A stretch of DNA of 38,386 nucleotides. Origin: Bacteroidales bacterium (GTDB lineage Bacteria > Bacteroidota > Bacteroidia > Bacteroidales > UBA12077). Below, piece after piece: positions 24,715 through 32,514 of this stretch. Every line of letters begins with the position of its first letter. Position 1 is the first letter of the stretch. Below the pieces are notes generated by a model, which saw only the letters and a list, made by a program, of their open reading frames with translations, made no database searches and was not told where the DNA came from. Location of the stretch: the NCBI GenBank assembly GCA_013138975.1, contig WTBR01000199.1, positions 1 to 38,386 of the forward strand, written 5' to 3'. Both the position numbers and the translations under genes were made by a program.

Positions 24715-26598
24715 ATGATAAGTTATTTACAAGTAGAAAATCTAAGAAAGTCTTTTGGTGATTTAGTTCTTTTTGAGGGAATTACATTCGGAATTGATAA
24801 AGATCAGAAGGTAGCATTAATTGCCAAAAATGGAACAGGAAAAACATCCTTATTAAATATTATTGCAGGTAAAGATAGTCAGGATGAAGGAAAAATAACT
24901 TTTAAGCGTGATTTGAAAGTAGGTTTTTTAGAACAAAACCCACCATTAAACTTAAATAATACCATTATAGATGAAGTATTTCACTCATCGGAAGAAGTTA
25001 AAAATGCTATTTTAGATTATAATAAAGCTGTAAAAAATGATGATAGAGATTTATTATCAGTTTCTATGGAGAAAATGGATCATTTGCAAGCTTGGGATTA
25101 TGAGGTTAAGGTAAAGCAAATACTTACAAAACTTAAAATCGATAAATACGAACAAAAAATTTCTACACTTTCAGGTGGTGAAAGAAAGAGAGTCGCTTTA
25201 GCATCAGTTTTAATTGAAGAACCGGATTTGTTACTGCTTGATGAACCAACAAACCATCTTGATTTAGATATGATTGAGTGGCTTGAAAAATACCTGAAGA
25301 ATACAAGATCAACCTTATTAATGGTAACTCACGACCGTTATTTTTTAGATCGGGTTTGTAATGAAATAATTGAAATGGATAATTCCTATATATACTCGTA
25401 TAAAGGGAACTATACTTATTTTGTAAAAAAGAGAGAAGAACGATTACACAATGAAGAAGCATTGGTTGAAAAGGCGAAAAATACCTTACGGAAAGAGGAA
25501 GATTGGATGCGTCGAATGCCAAAAGCTCGAAGTACAAAGGCAAAATATAGAATCGATAATTACTTTCAATTAAAAGATGTAGCTTCAGGTGGCAGGCATG
25601 ATGAAGAGATGAGAATAAGCGTACAATCATCGCGGATGGGAAAGAAAATTATTGAAGTTAAAAACCTAAATAAGAAGTTTGATGAGCTTATCGTTTTAAA
25701 AGACTTTAGTTACAATTTTACACGTGGTGAAAAAATAGGCATTGTTGGAGATAATGGAACAGGAAAAACTACCTTTTTAAATCTTATAACAGAACAAATT
25801 CCTGCGGATTCGGGAACAGTTGATATTGGTCAAACAATAGTTTTTGGACATTATAAACAAGAAGGAATAAAATACAAAGAAGATCAACGTGTAATAGATG
25901 TAGTACAAGAAATAGCAGAAGTGGTTACACTTGGTAATGGTCGGGAAATGGGAGTAAAGGAGTTTCTGAATTTTTTCCTTTTCTCATATGATATGCATTA
26001 CACTCCGGTATCGAAGTTAAGTGGGGGCGAAAAACGAAGATTATATCTTGTTACTGTTTTAATGCGCAAACCAAACTTCCTGATACTTGATGAGCCAACC
26101 AACGATTTGGATATTATGACATTGGCTGTGCTTGAAGAGTACCTGTCAACTTTTGATGGTTGTGTTATTGTTGTATCTCACGATCGATTTTTTATGGATC
26201 AGGTTGTAGATCATTTGTTTGTGTTTAGAGGAGATGGCATTGTAAAAGATTTCCCGGGAAGTTATACCCTATATCGCGAATGGCTAACGAAGTTAGAGAA
26301 GGAAGAAAAAAAGGAAGCAGCATTAAATTCAAAGAAAGAATTGGCAGGTTCGGTGGATGAAAAGCCAAAATCGGATAATCAAAAAGTAAAACTTTCATAT
26401 AAGGAGAAAAGAGAGTACGAGCAATTAGAAACTGATATTGATAATTTAGAAAATGAAAAAGAAGCTCTGGAAACGGAGATTAATAGTGGAAGTTTATCAA
26501 ATGACGATTTAATTGAGAAATCAAATCGAATAGGCGAAATCATAAAACTATTAGATGAAAAATCGGATCGTTGGCTTGAACTTGGTGAGTTTGCATAA
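24715..26598 (+). CDS. ABC-F family ATPase, Uup-like
   Basis: This soluble protein has two ABC domains and no membrane segment. I chose ATG 24715 (MISYLQVENLRKSFGD) over a GTG two codons upstream. Walker A motifs are NGTGKTS (about residues 39-45) and GDNGTGKTT. The signatures are LSGGERKRVALA and LSGGEKRRLYLV, and the Walker B motifs are LLLLDEPTNHLDLD and FLILDEPTNDLD. The inter-domain linker is rich in Lys and Arg. After the second domain there is PGSYTLYREW and a C-terminal coiled coil (about 540-627) like that of Uup, which binds DNA in E. coli. ABC-F proteins act on ribosomes, and Uup has also been linked to DNA intermediates. It stands alone, divergent from the TPR kinase gene. Confidence 0.93.
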   Translation: MISYLQVENLRKSFGDLVLFEGITFGIDKDQKVALIAKNGTGKTSLLNIIAGKDSQDEGKITFKRDLKVGFLEQNPPLNLNNTIIDEVFHSSEEVKNAILDYNKAVKNDDRDLLSVSMEKMDHLQAWDYEVKVKQILTKLKIDKYEQKISTLSGGERKRVALASVLIEEPDLLLLDEPTNHLDLDMIEWLEKYLKNTRSTLLMVTHDRYFLDRVCNEIIEMDNSYIYSYKGNYTYFVKKREERLHNEEALVEKAKNTLRKEEDWMRRMPKARSTKAKYRIDNYFQLKDVASGGRHDEEMRISVQSSRMGKKIIEVKNLNKKFDELIVLKDFSYNFTRGEKIGIVGDNGTGKTTFLNLITEQIPADSGTVDIGQTIVFGHYKQEGIKYKEDQRVIDVVQEIAEVVTLGNGREMGVKEFLNFFLFSYDMHYTPVSKLSGGEKRRLYLVTVLMRKPNFLILDEPTNDLDIMTLAVLEEYLSTFDGCVIVVSHDRFFMDQVVDHLFVFRGDGIVKDFPGSYTLYREWLTKLEKEEKKEAALNSKKELAGSVDEKPKSDNQKVKLSYKEKREYEQLETDIDNLENEKEALETEINSGSLSNDDLIEKSNRIGEIIKLLDEKSDRWLELGEFA

Positions 26599-26602
26599 TC
26601 TT

Positions 26603-26619
26603 AAGGGTTTTATTCCCTT
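26603..26619 (+). terminator. Weak hairpin after the ABC-F gene
   Basis: AAGGG (26603-26607) and CCCTT (26615-26619) pair around a 7-base loop, five bases after the ABC-F stop codon, followed by TACTTT. The stem is short. A second pair, GGTGG/CCACC (26636-26640 and 26649-26653), follows. Terminator function is plausible but weakly supported. Confidence 0.35.
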
Positions 26620-26706
26620 TACTTTGGTGGGTGTAATAAGATGATATTCCACCGTAATGCCTCGCCAGTTTGCTGAGAGGATTTTATTAAACTTAAAATT
26701 ACAACT

Positions 26707-27087
26707 ATGTCAAACATTCTTATTTTATCTACAATACTTATAAACTTAGCGCTCATATTTTATTCAATTGGAGTATGGGCTGAACGATTTTCAAAATACC
26801 TTAAAAAATGGCATGTAATCGTTTTTTGGGTTGGATTTACATTTGATGTGTTAGGAACTTCAGCCATGCATTATATTTCAGAAAGACCATTCGATTTTAC
26901 CGATATGCATACCCTAACCGGACAAATTGCATTATGGCTTATGCTTGCACATGCTACTTGGGCAACCTTAGTTGTGCGAAAAAACAAGACCGAATTACTT
27001 AAAAAATTCCATAGATATAGCCTGTTTGTGTGGTTAATTTGGCTGGTTCCTTATTTTGGAGGAATGATTATGGGAATGAATGGATAA
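26707..27087 (+). CDS. HsmA-family small membrane protein
   Basis: The 126-residue protein has four predicted membrane segments. It matches the pattern of the HsmA/TIGR03987 family: an N-terminal helix, then YSIGVWAERF, KKWHVIVFWVGFTFDVLGT, MHTLTGQIALWLMLAHATWA, and a KFHRYSLFVWLIWLVPYFGGM end. Conserved His residues (in KKWH, MHYIS, DMHT, LAHATW, KFHRY) recall small membrane proteins that may bind haem or metals, but this is not shown. The function of the family is poorly known. It is convergent with the SulP gene, one base apart, and probably shares no transcript with its neighbours. Confidence 0.75.
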   Translation: MSNILILSTILINLALIFYSIGVWAERFSKYLKKWHVIVFWVGFTFDVLGTSAMHYISERPFDFTDMHTLTGQIALWLMLAHATWATLVVRKNKTELLKKFHRYSLFVWLIWLVPYFGGMIMGMNG

Positions 27088-27088
27088 T

Positions 27089-28618
27089 TTAAATCTTATT
27101 TACCAGAACCTTATAAGTTGGATCTTCCATTACATTAACATCAATAATTTCATCAGCATTTTTAAGTAATTTTTTACAGTCGGGACTTAAATGTTTTAAA
27201 TGTATTTTTTTGCCTACTTTATGGTAACGCTCTGTAATTCTATTTAAAGCTTCAATTGCTGACATATCAACAACTCTACTTTCTTCAAAATCAATAATTA
27301 CCTCGTCAGGATCATTTAGTACATCGAATTTATCGTTAAAAGCACTTACAGAACCAAAGAATAAAGGTCCATAAATTTCATAATGTTTTGCTCCATTTTC
27401 ATCAATTCGTTTTCGGGCTCTAATTCGCTTTGCATTATCCCAGGCAAAAACCAATGCAGCAATAATAACTCCAATAACTACTGCTAATGCCAAGTTGTGT
27501 AATACGGCTGTTACAAAAGTTACCATTACCATTACAAAAATATCCGATTTAGGCATTTTCGTAAAAGTTCTTAAACTTGCCCATTCAAATGTTCCAATCG
27601 CAACCATAATCATTAATCCGGTTAAAGCGGCCATTGGAAGTTTTTCTATTAAACTTGCTCCAAACATAATAAAAACCAAAAGCATTATCGAGGCAACAAT
27701 TCCTGATAATCTGGCTCTGGCTCCCGACGAAATATTAATTAAACTTTGTCCTATCATTGCACAACCACCCATTCCGGAAAATACACCTGATAAAATATTT
27801 GCAGCACCTTGAGCTACCGCTTCCTTATTACCCCTTCCGCGTGTTTCGGTTATTTCATCTACAATATTTAAAGTCAATAAACTTTCTATTAATCCAACAC
27901 CCGCAACTATTCCTGCATAAGGTAATATTACTTTAAGTGTTGCAAATGTCCAGGGAATATTAGGGATATGAAAAGGAGGGAAGCCACCTTTTATTGAGGC
28001 AATATCACCAACTGTTTTTGTGTCAATCCCAAAAAAAGCTACAATTCCAAAAACAACAAGAATTGCAGTTAAAGAGGCAGGAACTGCTTTCGTAATTTTG
28101 GGTAAGCCCCAAATTATTAGCATAGTAAGTAGTACTAAGCCAACTAAAATATATAATGAATTCCCGGTTAACCAATTTCCCGATAAATCTTTAAACTGAT
28201 CTAATTGAGATAGAAATATAATGATCGCCAATCCATTTACAAATCCAAAAATAACGGGATGAGGAACTAATCGTATTAATTTTCCAAGCTTTAATATACC
28301 TGCCAACATTTGAATGATACCGGCTAAAACAACAGTTGCAAAAACATATTCAACTCCATGAGATTTTGCCAAGGCAACAATTACAACAGCAATTGCACCT
28401 GTAGCACCGGAAATCATTCCGGGACGACCACCTAAAATAGAAGTAACCAAACCCATAACAAATGCAGCATATAAACCGGTTAAAGGCGAAAGACCTGCAA
28501 TTAGGGCAAATGCAACTGCTTCTGGAACTAGAGCAAGAGCCACTGTTAATCCCGATAAAACTTCAGTTTTGTAATTTACCTTTTGCGATAAATTAAATAG
28601 ATTAAAGTATTTTTTCAT
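27089..28618 (-). CDS. SulP-family anion transporter with STAS domain
   Basis: The 509-residue inner-membrane protein begins with the SulP core (VLSGLTVALALVPEAVAFALIAGLSPLTGLYAAF, then GGRPGMISGATGAIAV) and has about a dozen membrane segments. The cytoplasmic STAS domain occupies about residues 400-505, with VIIDFEESRVVDMSAIEAL, where the DxSAxEAL motif carries the regulatory Ser. SulP proteins move sulfate, bicarbonate or related anions with Na+ or H+; the substrate cannot be read from sequence. There is no carbonic anhydrase fusion or adjacent sulfate-assimilation gene. It is transcribed alone. Confidence 0.93.
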   Translation of the reverse strand: MKKYFNLFNLSQKVNYKTEVLSGLTVALALVPEAVAFALIAGLSPLTGLYAAFVMGLVTSILGGRPGMISGATGAIAVVIVALAKSHGVEYVFATVVLAGIIQMLAGILKLGKLIRLVPHPVIFGFVNGLAIIIFLSQLDQFKDLSGNWLTGNSLYILVGLVLLTMLIIWGLPKITKAVPASLTAILVVFGIVAFFGIDTKTVGDIASIKGGFPPFHIPNIPWTFATLKVILPYAGIVAGVGLIESLLTLNIVDEITETRGRGNKEAVAQGAANILSGVFSGMGGCAMIGQSLINISSGARARLSGIVASIMLLVFIMFGASLIEKLPMAALTGLMIMVAIGTFEWASLRTFTKMPKSDIFVMVMVTFVTAVLHNLALAVVIGVIIAALVFAWDNAKRIRARKRIDENGAKHYEIYGPLFFGSVSAFNDKFDVLNDPDEVIIDFEESRVVDMSAIEALNRITERYHKVGKKIHLKHLSPDCKKLLKNADEIIDVNVMEDPTYKVLVNKI

Positions 28619-29036
28619 TCAAATTTTATAAAACGTTAAACATTAACGGAATTGATAAACCCCGAGAAATCAAATCAATAAATACTCTAGAAACTTACAA
28701 AGTTAAGATGTAGTGATAACAAATATATATATGTAGAGAATATGTTTTTCATTTGAGCGTGCAAATGTAACATTTAAAATGAAGCAAAAAATAGCTTTAA
28801 AAAGAAAATCATTTAAAAATTAAATTTTGTTCATCACAGAATATTCTGTAATTTCAATACCTGAAACCTTTATACATGAAATATCAAAAATCAGAAATGA
28901 TTATATAAATTATAAGTTTAGTTTTGTAAAAAGAACCAAAGTATAAAGGTTCACGAGCAGGTTTTTAGCGATGGATTTGTGGGAGTGAGTAACAAAAACC
29001 TATTAATTTATAATTAATCAACAATGTAACAGAATT
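28619..29036. other. Intergenic region and structured leader before aroC
   Basis: No gene was seen in 418 bases. On the aroC side it contains a perfect 14-base palindrome ACAGAATATTCTGT (28836-28849), an 11-base inverted repeat AACCTTTATAC/GTATAAAGGTT (28865-28875 and 28941-28951), and an 8-base inverted repeat AGGTTTTT/AAAAACCT (28959-28966 and 28994-29001). These could be an operator and leader hairpins of aroC, or dispersed repeats. Confidence 0.55.
28836..28849. promoter_or_regulatory. Perfect 14-base palindrome, possible operator
   Basis: ACAGAATATTCTGT is fully self-complementary with no loop. It lies about 190 bases upstream of the aroC start codon and about 220 bases upstream of the SulP start, so it could serve either divergent gene. 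No regulator can be assigned. Confidence 0.35.
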
Positions 29037-30044
29037 ATGAACACATTTGGAACATTATTTAGGATAAGTATTTACGGCGAATCGCATGGAAATCAGGTTA
29101 GTGTGTTAATTGATGGATGCCCGGTCGGGCTTTTAATTTGCGAAGATGATTTTACAAAAGATATCTTACGCCGAAAAAGCGGTGCAAAAGGAACAACCCC
29201 ACGAATAGAGGATGATAAACCAATAATAGTATCTGGTGTTTTTAATGGTTTTACAACCGGTGCTCCAATCTTAATATCGTTTCAAAACAAGAATACAAAA
29301 TCAGCCGATTATAATGATTTAATTAACACGCCGCGTCCCGGACATGCTGATTTTACAGGTAAAGTAAAATACGGTGGTTTTAATGATCACCGTGGTGGAG
29401 GCCATTTTTCAGGCCGATTAACGCTGGGATTAGTAGCAGCAGGTGTAATTGCAAAAAAACTTATTAATCCACTTTCAGTAAAAGCAAAACTAATTGAAGC
29501 TGGTGGCGAGCAAGATATTGATAAAGCCATTGATAATGCCATAAAAAACGAAGATTCAATAGGAGGGATAGTTGAATGTACTGTAAATGAAATTCCTGTA
29601 GGCTTGGGAGAACCGTTTTTTAATTCTGTGGAATCAATTATTAGTCATTTAGTGTTCTCTATTCCGGCAACAAAAGGTATAGAATTCGGTTCCGGATTTC
29701 AAGCAGCAAAAATGTTTGGGAGCCAACATAATGATAATTTAATTGATACATCAGGAAAAACAGAAACCAATTTTGCCGGTGGAATAAACGGAGGAATTAC
29801 AAATGGGAATCCCATAATTTTTAGAGTTGCAATTAAGCCAACATCGAGTATATCAAAACCCCAAAATACCGTAAATCTTAAAACAGGTAAACAAGAAGAA
29901 TTAAAGGTGCAAGGCAGGCATGATGCATGCATAGCATTAAGAGTTCCTGTTGTTCTTGAGGCTGTTACAGCAATTGCAATGGCTGATCTATTGTTGCTAG
30001 AACAGAAAATACCTAGAGTATTTACTAGTAAATCTGAAAAATAA
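29037..30044 (+). CDS. aroC: Chorismate synthase
   Basis: This FMN-dependent enzyme converts EPSP to chorismate, the last step of the shikimate pathway. The N-terminus FGTLFRISIYGESHG is the family signature around the catalytic His. RRKSGAKGTTPR, NTPRPGHADFTG, YGGFNDHRGGGHFSGRLTLG and the C-terminal QGRHDACIALRVPVVLEA are all present. At 335 residues it is somewhat shorter than many bacterial enzymes but has all the main motifs. It lies alone, with no other aro genes nearby, after a leader with several inverted repeats. The following gene starts 125 bases downstream beyond a further inverted repeat. Confidence 0.97.
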   Translation: MNTFGTLFRISIYGESHGNQVSVLIDGCPVGLLICEDDFTKDILRRKSGAKGTTPRIEDDKPIIVSGVFNGFTTGAPILISFQNKNTKSADYNDLINTPRPGHADFTGKVKYGGFNDHRGGGHFSGRLTLGLVAAGVIAKKLINPLSVKAKLIEAGGEQDIDKAIDNAIKNEDSIGGIVECTVNEIPVGLGEPFFNSVESIISHLVFSIPATKGIEFGSGFQAAKMFGSQHNDNLIDTSGKTETNFAGGINGGITNGNPIIFRVAIKPTSSISKPQNTVNLKTGKQEELKVQGRHDACIALRVPVVLEAVTAIAMADLLLLEQKIPRVFTSKSEK

Positions 30045-30054
30045 TTTCAGAAGA

Positions 30055-30137
30055 AGGCGCTAAGCGGCTAAGTTAAATAGATTTCTAAGTAATTTTTATA
30101 AAGATAATCAGTCTAAAAATAAATCCGCTAAGCGCCT
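30055..30137. repeat. Inverted repeat between aroC and the PrsW gene
   Basis: AGGCGCTAAGCGG (30055-30067) and CCGCTAAGCGCCT (30125-30137) are complementary over 13 bases with one mismatch, around a 57-base AT-rich loop. It begins 10 bases after the aroC stop. It may end aroC transcription or be a dispersed repeat; no T-run follows. Confidence 0.5.
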
Positions 30138-30169
30138 AGATTTCATATAGAAAACATAATAAACGTGAA

Positions 30170-32137
30170 ATGAGAAAATCATTAATAATTGTAATTATAA
30201 GCTTTATTATAGCTGTACTATTTATAAAACAATTTGTAAATGCTCCAATTTTTGACGATCCCAAAGAAAAATTGGATTTTGTAATAAAAGAGAAACAGAA
30301 CGATCGTTTAGATTTAATATACCTGGAAATACTAACAAAAGATTCCTTAGATATTGATAATCACTATGGTTTTATAACGAACCATTTCTTAATTAATCCT
30401 TCAAATAGGGTAATTAATGAAAAAAGTATTCTTGATAATTATTGGAATTATATAGATTCTCCTGAAAGTCAGATAAATGATATTGGCTTTTATAGTTTAG
30501 GCTTAATATCTTCGATGAAAAAGGATTATAATAATGCCTTAATACATTTTACACAAGTATCAAACGAGAAACTTAAATATTTGAATAATTCTCTTGGAAT
30601 TGATTATCAAGAAATAGGTGATTTCTCAAATGCCGAAAAGCATTATTATAAAGCAATTGAGGCGAATGGTAATATGGAAGGAGCTTATTCAAATCTTATT
30701 AATTTGTATACTTCTCAGCAGCGATATAATGACTTAAATACATTATTAAAAGATCGAAACGCACGTAAGTATTTTCCGTCTCAAACTAAACGATATATAT
30801 ATTTATCAAAATTTAATTTCTATCGATATTTTGAAGCCGTTTTTAGTCATACATATCAAAATCAAAGTTTAATTGGCTTTCTGGGTGCATTGTTGGTCAT
30901 GTTAGCCTGGTTATTCTATTTACGTAAGATTGATATTTACGAACCCGAAAAGTGGAAACATATCCTCATGATATTCGTTTTAGGAGCCATCTTCTCGGAG
31001 TTTACTTTTCTTTTAAGCGATTTAAACTCAATGTTTACAGGCTTCACGCTGAACGGTAATGTTTTAAACGATTTGTTTTACTGTATTATAGGAATTGGAG
31101 TAATTGAAGAATTAGTTAAAATTCTTCCTGTAATTATAATATTAAAATATACTAAGGCCATTAACGAGCCTGTTGATTATTTGATATACGGATCAATTTC
31201 AGCCTTAGGTTTTGCCTTTTCCGAGAATCTTTTATATTTCAACTCTTACGGGCCTCAGATAATAATTGGTAGAGCATTAACGGCTGTTGTCTTTCATATG
31301 TTTTTAACCTCATTGGCAGCTTATGGATTAATGCTTAAGAAGTACAAGTCGAGTAAAGGCTTATTTTCCGATTTTTTAATGTATTTCTTGTTAGCAGCAA
31401 TAATTCATGGCTTATATGATTTTTGGTTAATTAATCAAACCGTTAGCCAATTTAGATTATTATCAATTGTAATATTAATATTCTGCTTGTCTTTTTTTAA
31501 TACCTTAATATCTAATTCATTAAGCAATTCTGATTTTTACGATGAAAATATACATTTAAACAAAAGGAAGCTCCAAAATTATTTGGTTTACACTTTGTCC
31601 TTTGTTTTAATGTTTCAGTATTTGGCAATATCATTTAAATTTGGACATGAAGAAGGATGGATCAGTTTAAAAAGTTCATTAATTTCAGGTGGATATTTAA
31701 TAATATTTATCTCGGCAAACCTGGGAACAATAAGTATTAAACATCGAAAATGGAAACCATTACAAATTAAACTACCAAAATTCTCTTTAAAATTAGAGCA
31801 CGATCCAATGGATGTTGTAAATGAAGAATTTGAGATTCACTCAATTTCAAAAAACAGGGATTTAAAAAAAATATTTCCTAACAAAGGAAAGATATTAAAA
31901 CAAGTAATGGTTTCAAATAATCCTGATTGGTATCTTTTTGAATTGGAGAATAAAAAGGAAATAATAGATTTCTGTGGTTCTCATGTGCTTATCAAAGCTA
32001 AGGATGCAAGCAAACCAATAAAAAATTCAACAAAAACTGAAGTAGCTGTATTTGTATTTCTTAGCGAAGATAAAATTGAAGCAAAAGAAAAACTACGGGA
32101 AGACTTCTTATTTAAAGGTTGGGCAACTATAAAATAG
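30170..32137 (+). CDS. TPR-PrsW intramembrane protease
   Basis: The 655-residue protein begins with a signal anchor (about 4-20) and a TPR-like region (about 100-200). A multi-pass membrane domain follows (about 232-445) with PrsW motifs: IEELVK with Glu313-Glu314, FAFSENLLYF with Glu352, VFHMF with His376, and IIHGLYDFWL with His413 and Asp417. Two more membrane segments (about 470-525) precede a soluble C-terminal domain (530-655) of unknown kind. PrsW-type enzymes are glutamic intramembrane proteases; in Bacillus PrsW starts anti-sigma cleavage. The TPR region facing outwards may sense a partner. No anti-sigma/sigma pair is adjacent. The active-site pattern is complete. Confidence 0.85.
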   Translation: MRKSLIIVIISFIIAVLFIKQFVNAPIFDDPKEKLDFVIKEKQNDRLDLIYLEILTKDSLDIDNHYGFITNHFLINPSNRVINEKSILDNYWNYIDSPESQINDIGFYSLGLISSMKKDYNNALIHFTQVSNEKLKYLNNSLGIDYQEIGDFSNAEKHYYKAIEANGNMEGAYSNLINLYTSQQRYNDLNTLLKDRNARKYFPSQTKRYIYLSKFNFYRYFEAVFSHTYQNQSLIGFLGALLVMLAWLFYLRKIDIYEPEKWKHILMIFVLGAIFSEFTFLLSDLNSMFTGFTLNGNVLNDLFYCIIGIGVIEELVKILPVIIILKYTKAINEPVDYLIYGSISALGFAFSENLLYFNSYGPQIIIGRALTAVVFHMFLTSLAAYGLMLKKYKSSKGLFSDFLMYFLLAAIIHGLYDFWLINQTVSQFRLLSIVILIFCLSFFNTLISNSLSNSDFYDENIHLNKRKLQNYLVYTLSFVLMFQYLAISFKFGHEEGWISLKSSLISGGYLIIFISANLGTISIKHRKWKPLQIKLPKFSLKLEHDPMDVVNEEFEIHSISKNRDLKKIFPNKGKILKQVMVSNNPDWYLFELENKKEIIDFCGSHVLIKAKDASKPIKNSTKTEVAVFVFLSEDKIEAKEKLREDFLFKGWATIK

Positions 32138-32514
32138 ATTTGATTAACCTGTGTTCGATATAAGAAAATACGTAAATATCTGGTTTTTATAGAGGGTATC
32201 TAAAAAGCAAACTTAAAGCAAAAACACTTCGACAGGCTCAGTGTGACAAGCTGATTAACAGAAAATTGTCATACTGAGCCTGTCGAAGTATAGACCCATG
32301 GTTATTGAAAATGAGCTGATAAACTTTACTTATGCTAAATTATTACATCAAACTCACGTTAATTTAATTTTGGAAACTAAATATTGGCGTTTAACAACTA
32401 TATACCAAGCTTTAATCAAAAAAGTTAATTAATATATTGTAAAACAGTATTTTTAATTCTTCTAAGAGATTTAAAAATATTAATTTAAAGGCCTTAAATT
32501 AATAATCTATAATC
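32138..32514. other. Intergenic region with one long hairpin
   Basis: No gene was seen in 377 bases. The main feature is the 24-base-arm hairpin at 32226-32289. The remaining 225 bases before the adhesin gene are AT-rich and should contain its promoter, which I could not locate with confidence. Confidence 0.5.
32226..32289. repeat. Long hairpin, TTCGACAGGCTCAG-type dispersed repeat
   Basis: The left arm (32226-32249, beginning ACTTCGACAGGCTCAGT) and right arm (32266-32289, ending CTGAGCCTGTCGAAGT) pair over 24 bases with one G-T wobble, around a 16-base loop. This core, TTCGACAGGCTCAG, is a frequently seen dispersed intergenic repeat in Bacteroidota. It lies 88 bases after the PrsW stop and could also end transcription from both sides. 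Confidence 0.75.

Noticed and set aside
25163..25630. A 155-codon open frame on the minus strand inside the ABC-F gene
   Set aside because: It is antisense to conserved ABC motifs (signature and Walker B) and has no motif of its own.
24715..26598. The ABC-F protein as the missing ATPase of the FtsX permeases
   Set aside because: ABC-F proteins have two fused ABC domains with a linker and coiled coil and act in the cytoplasm; they do not pair with FtsX/MacB permeases.
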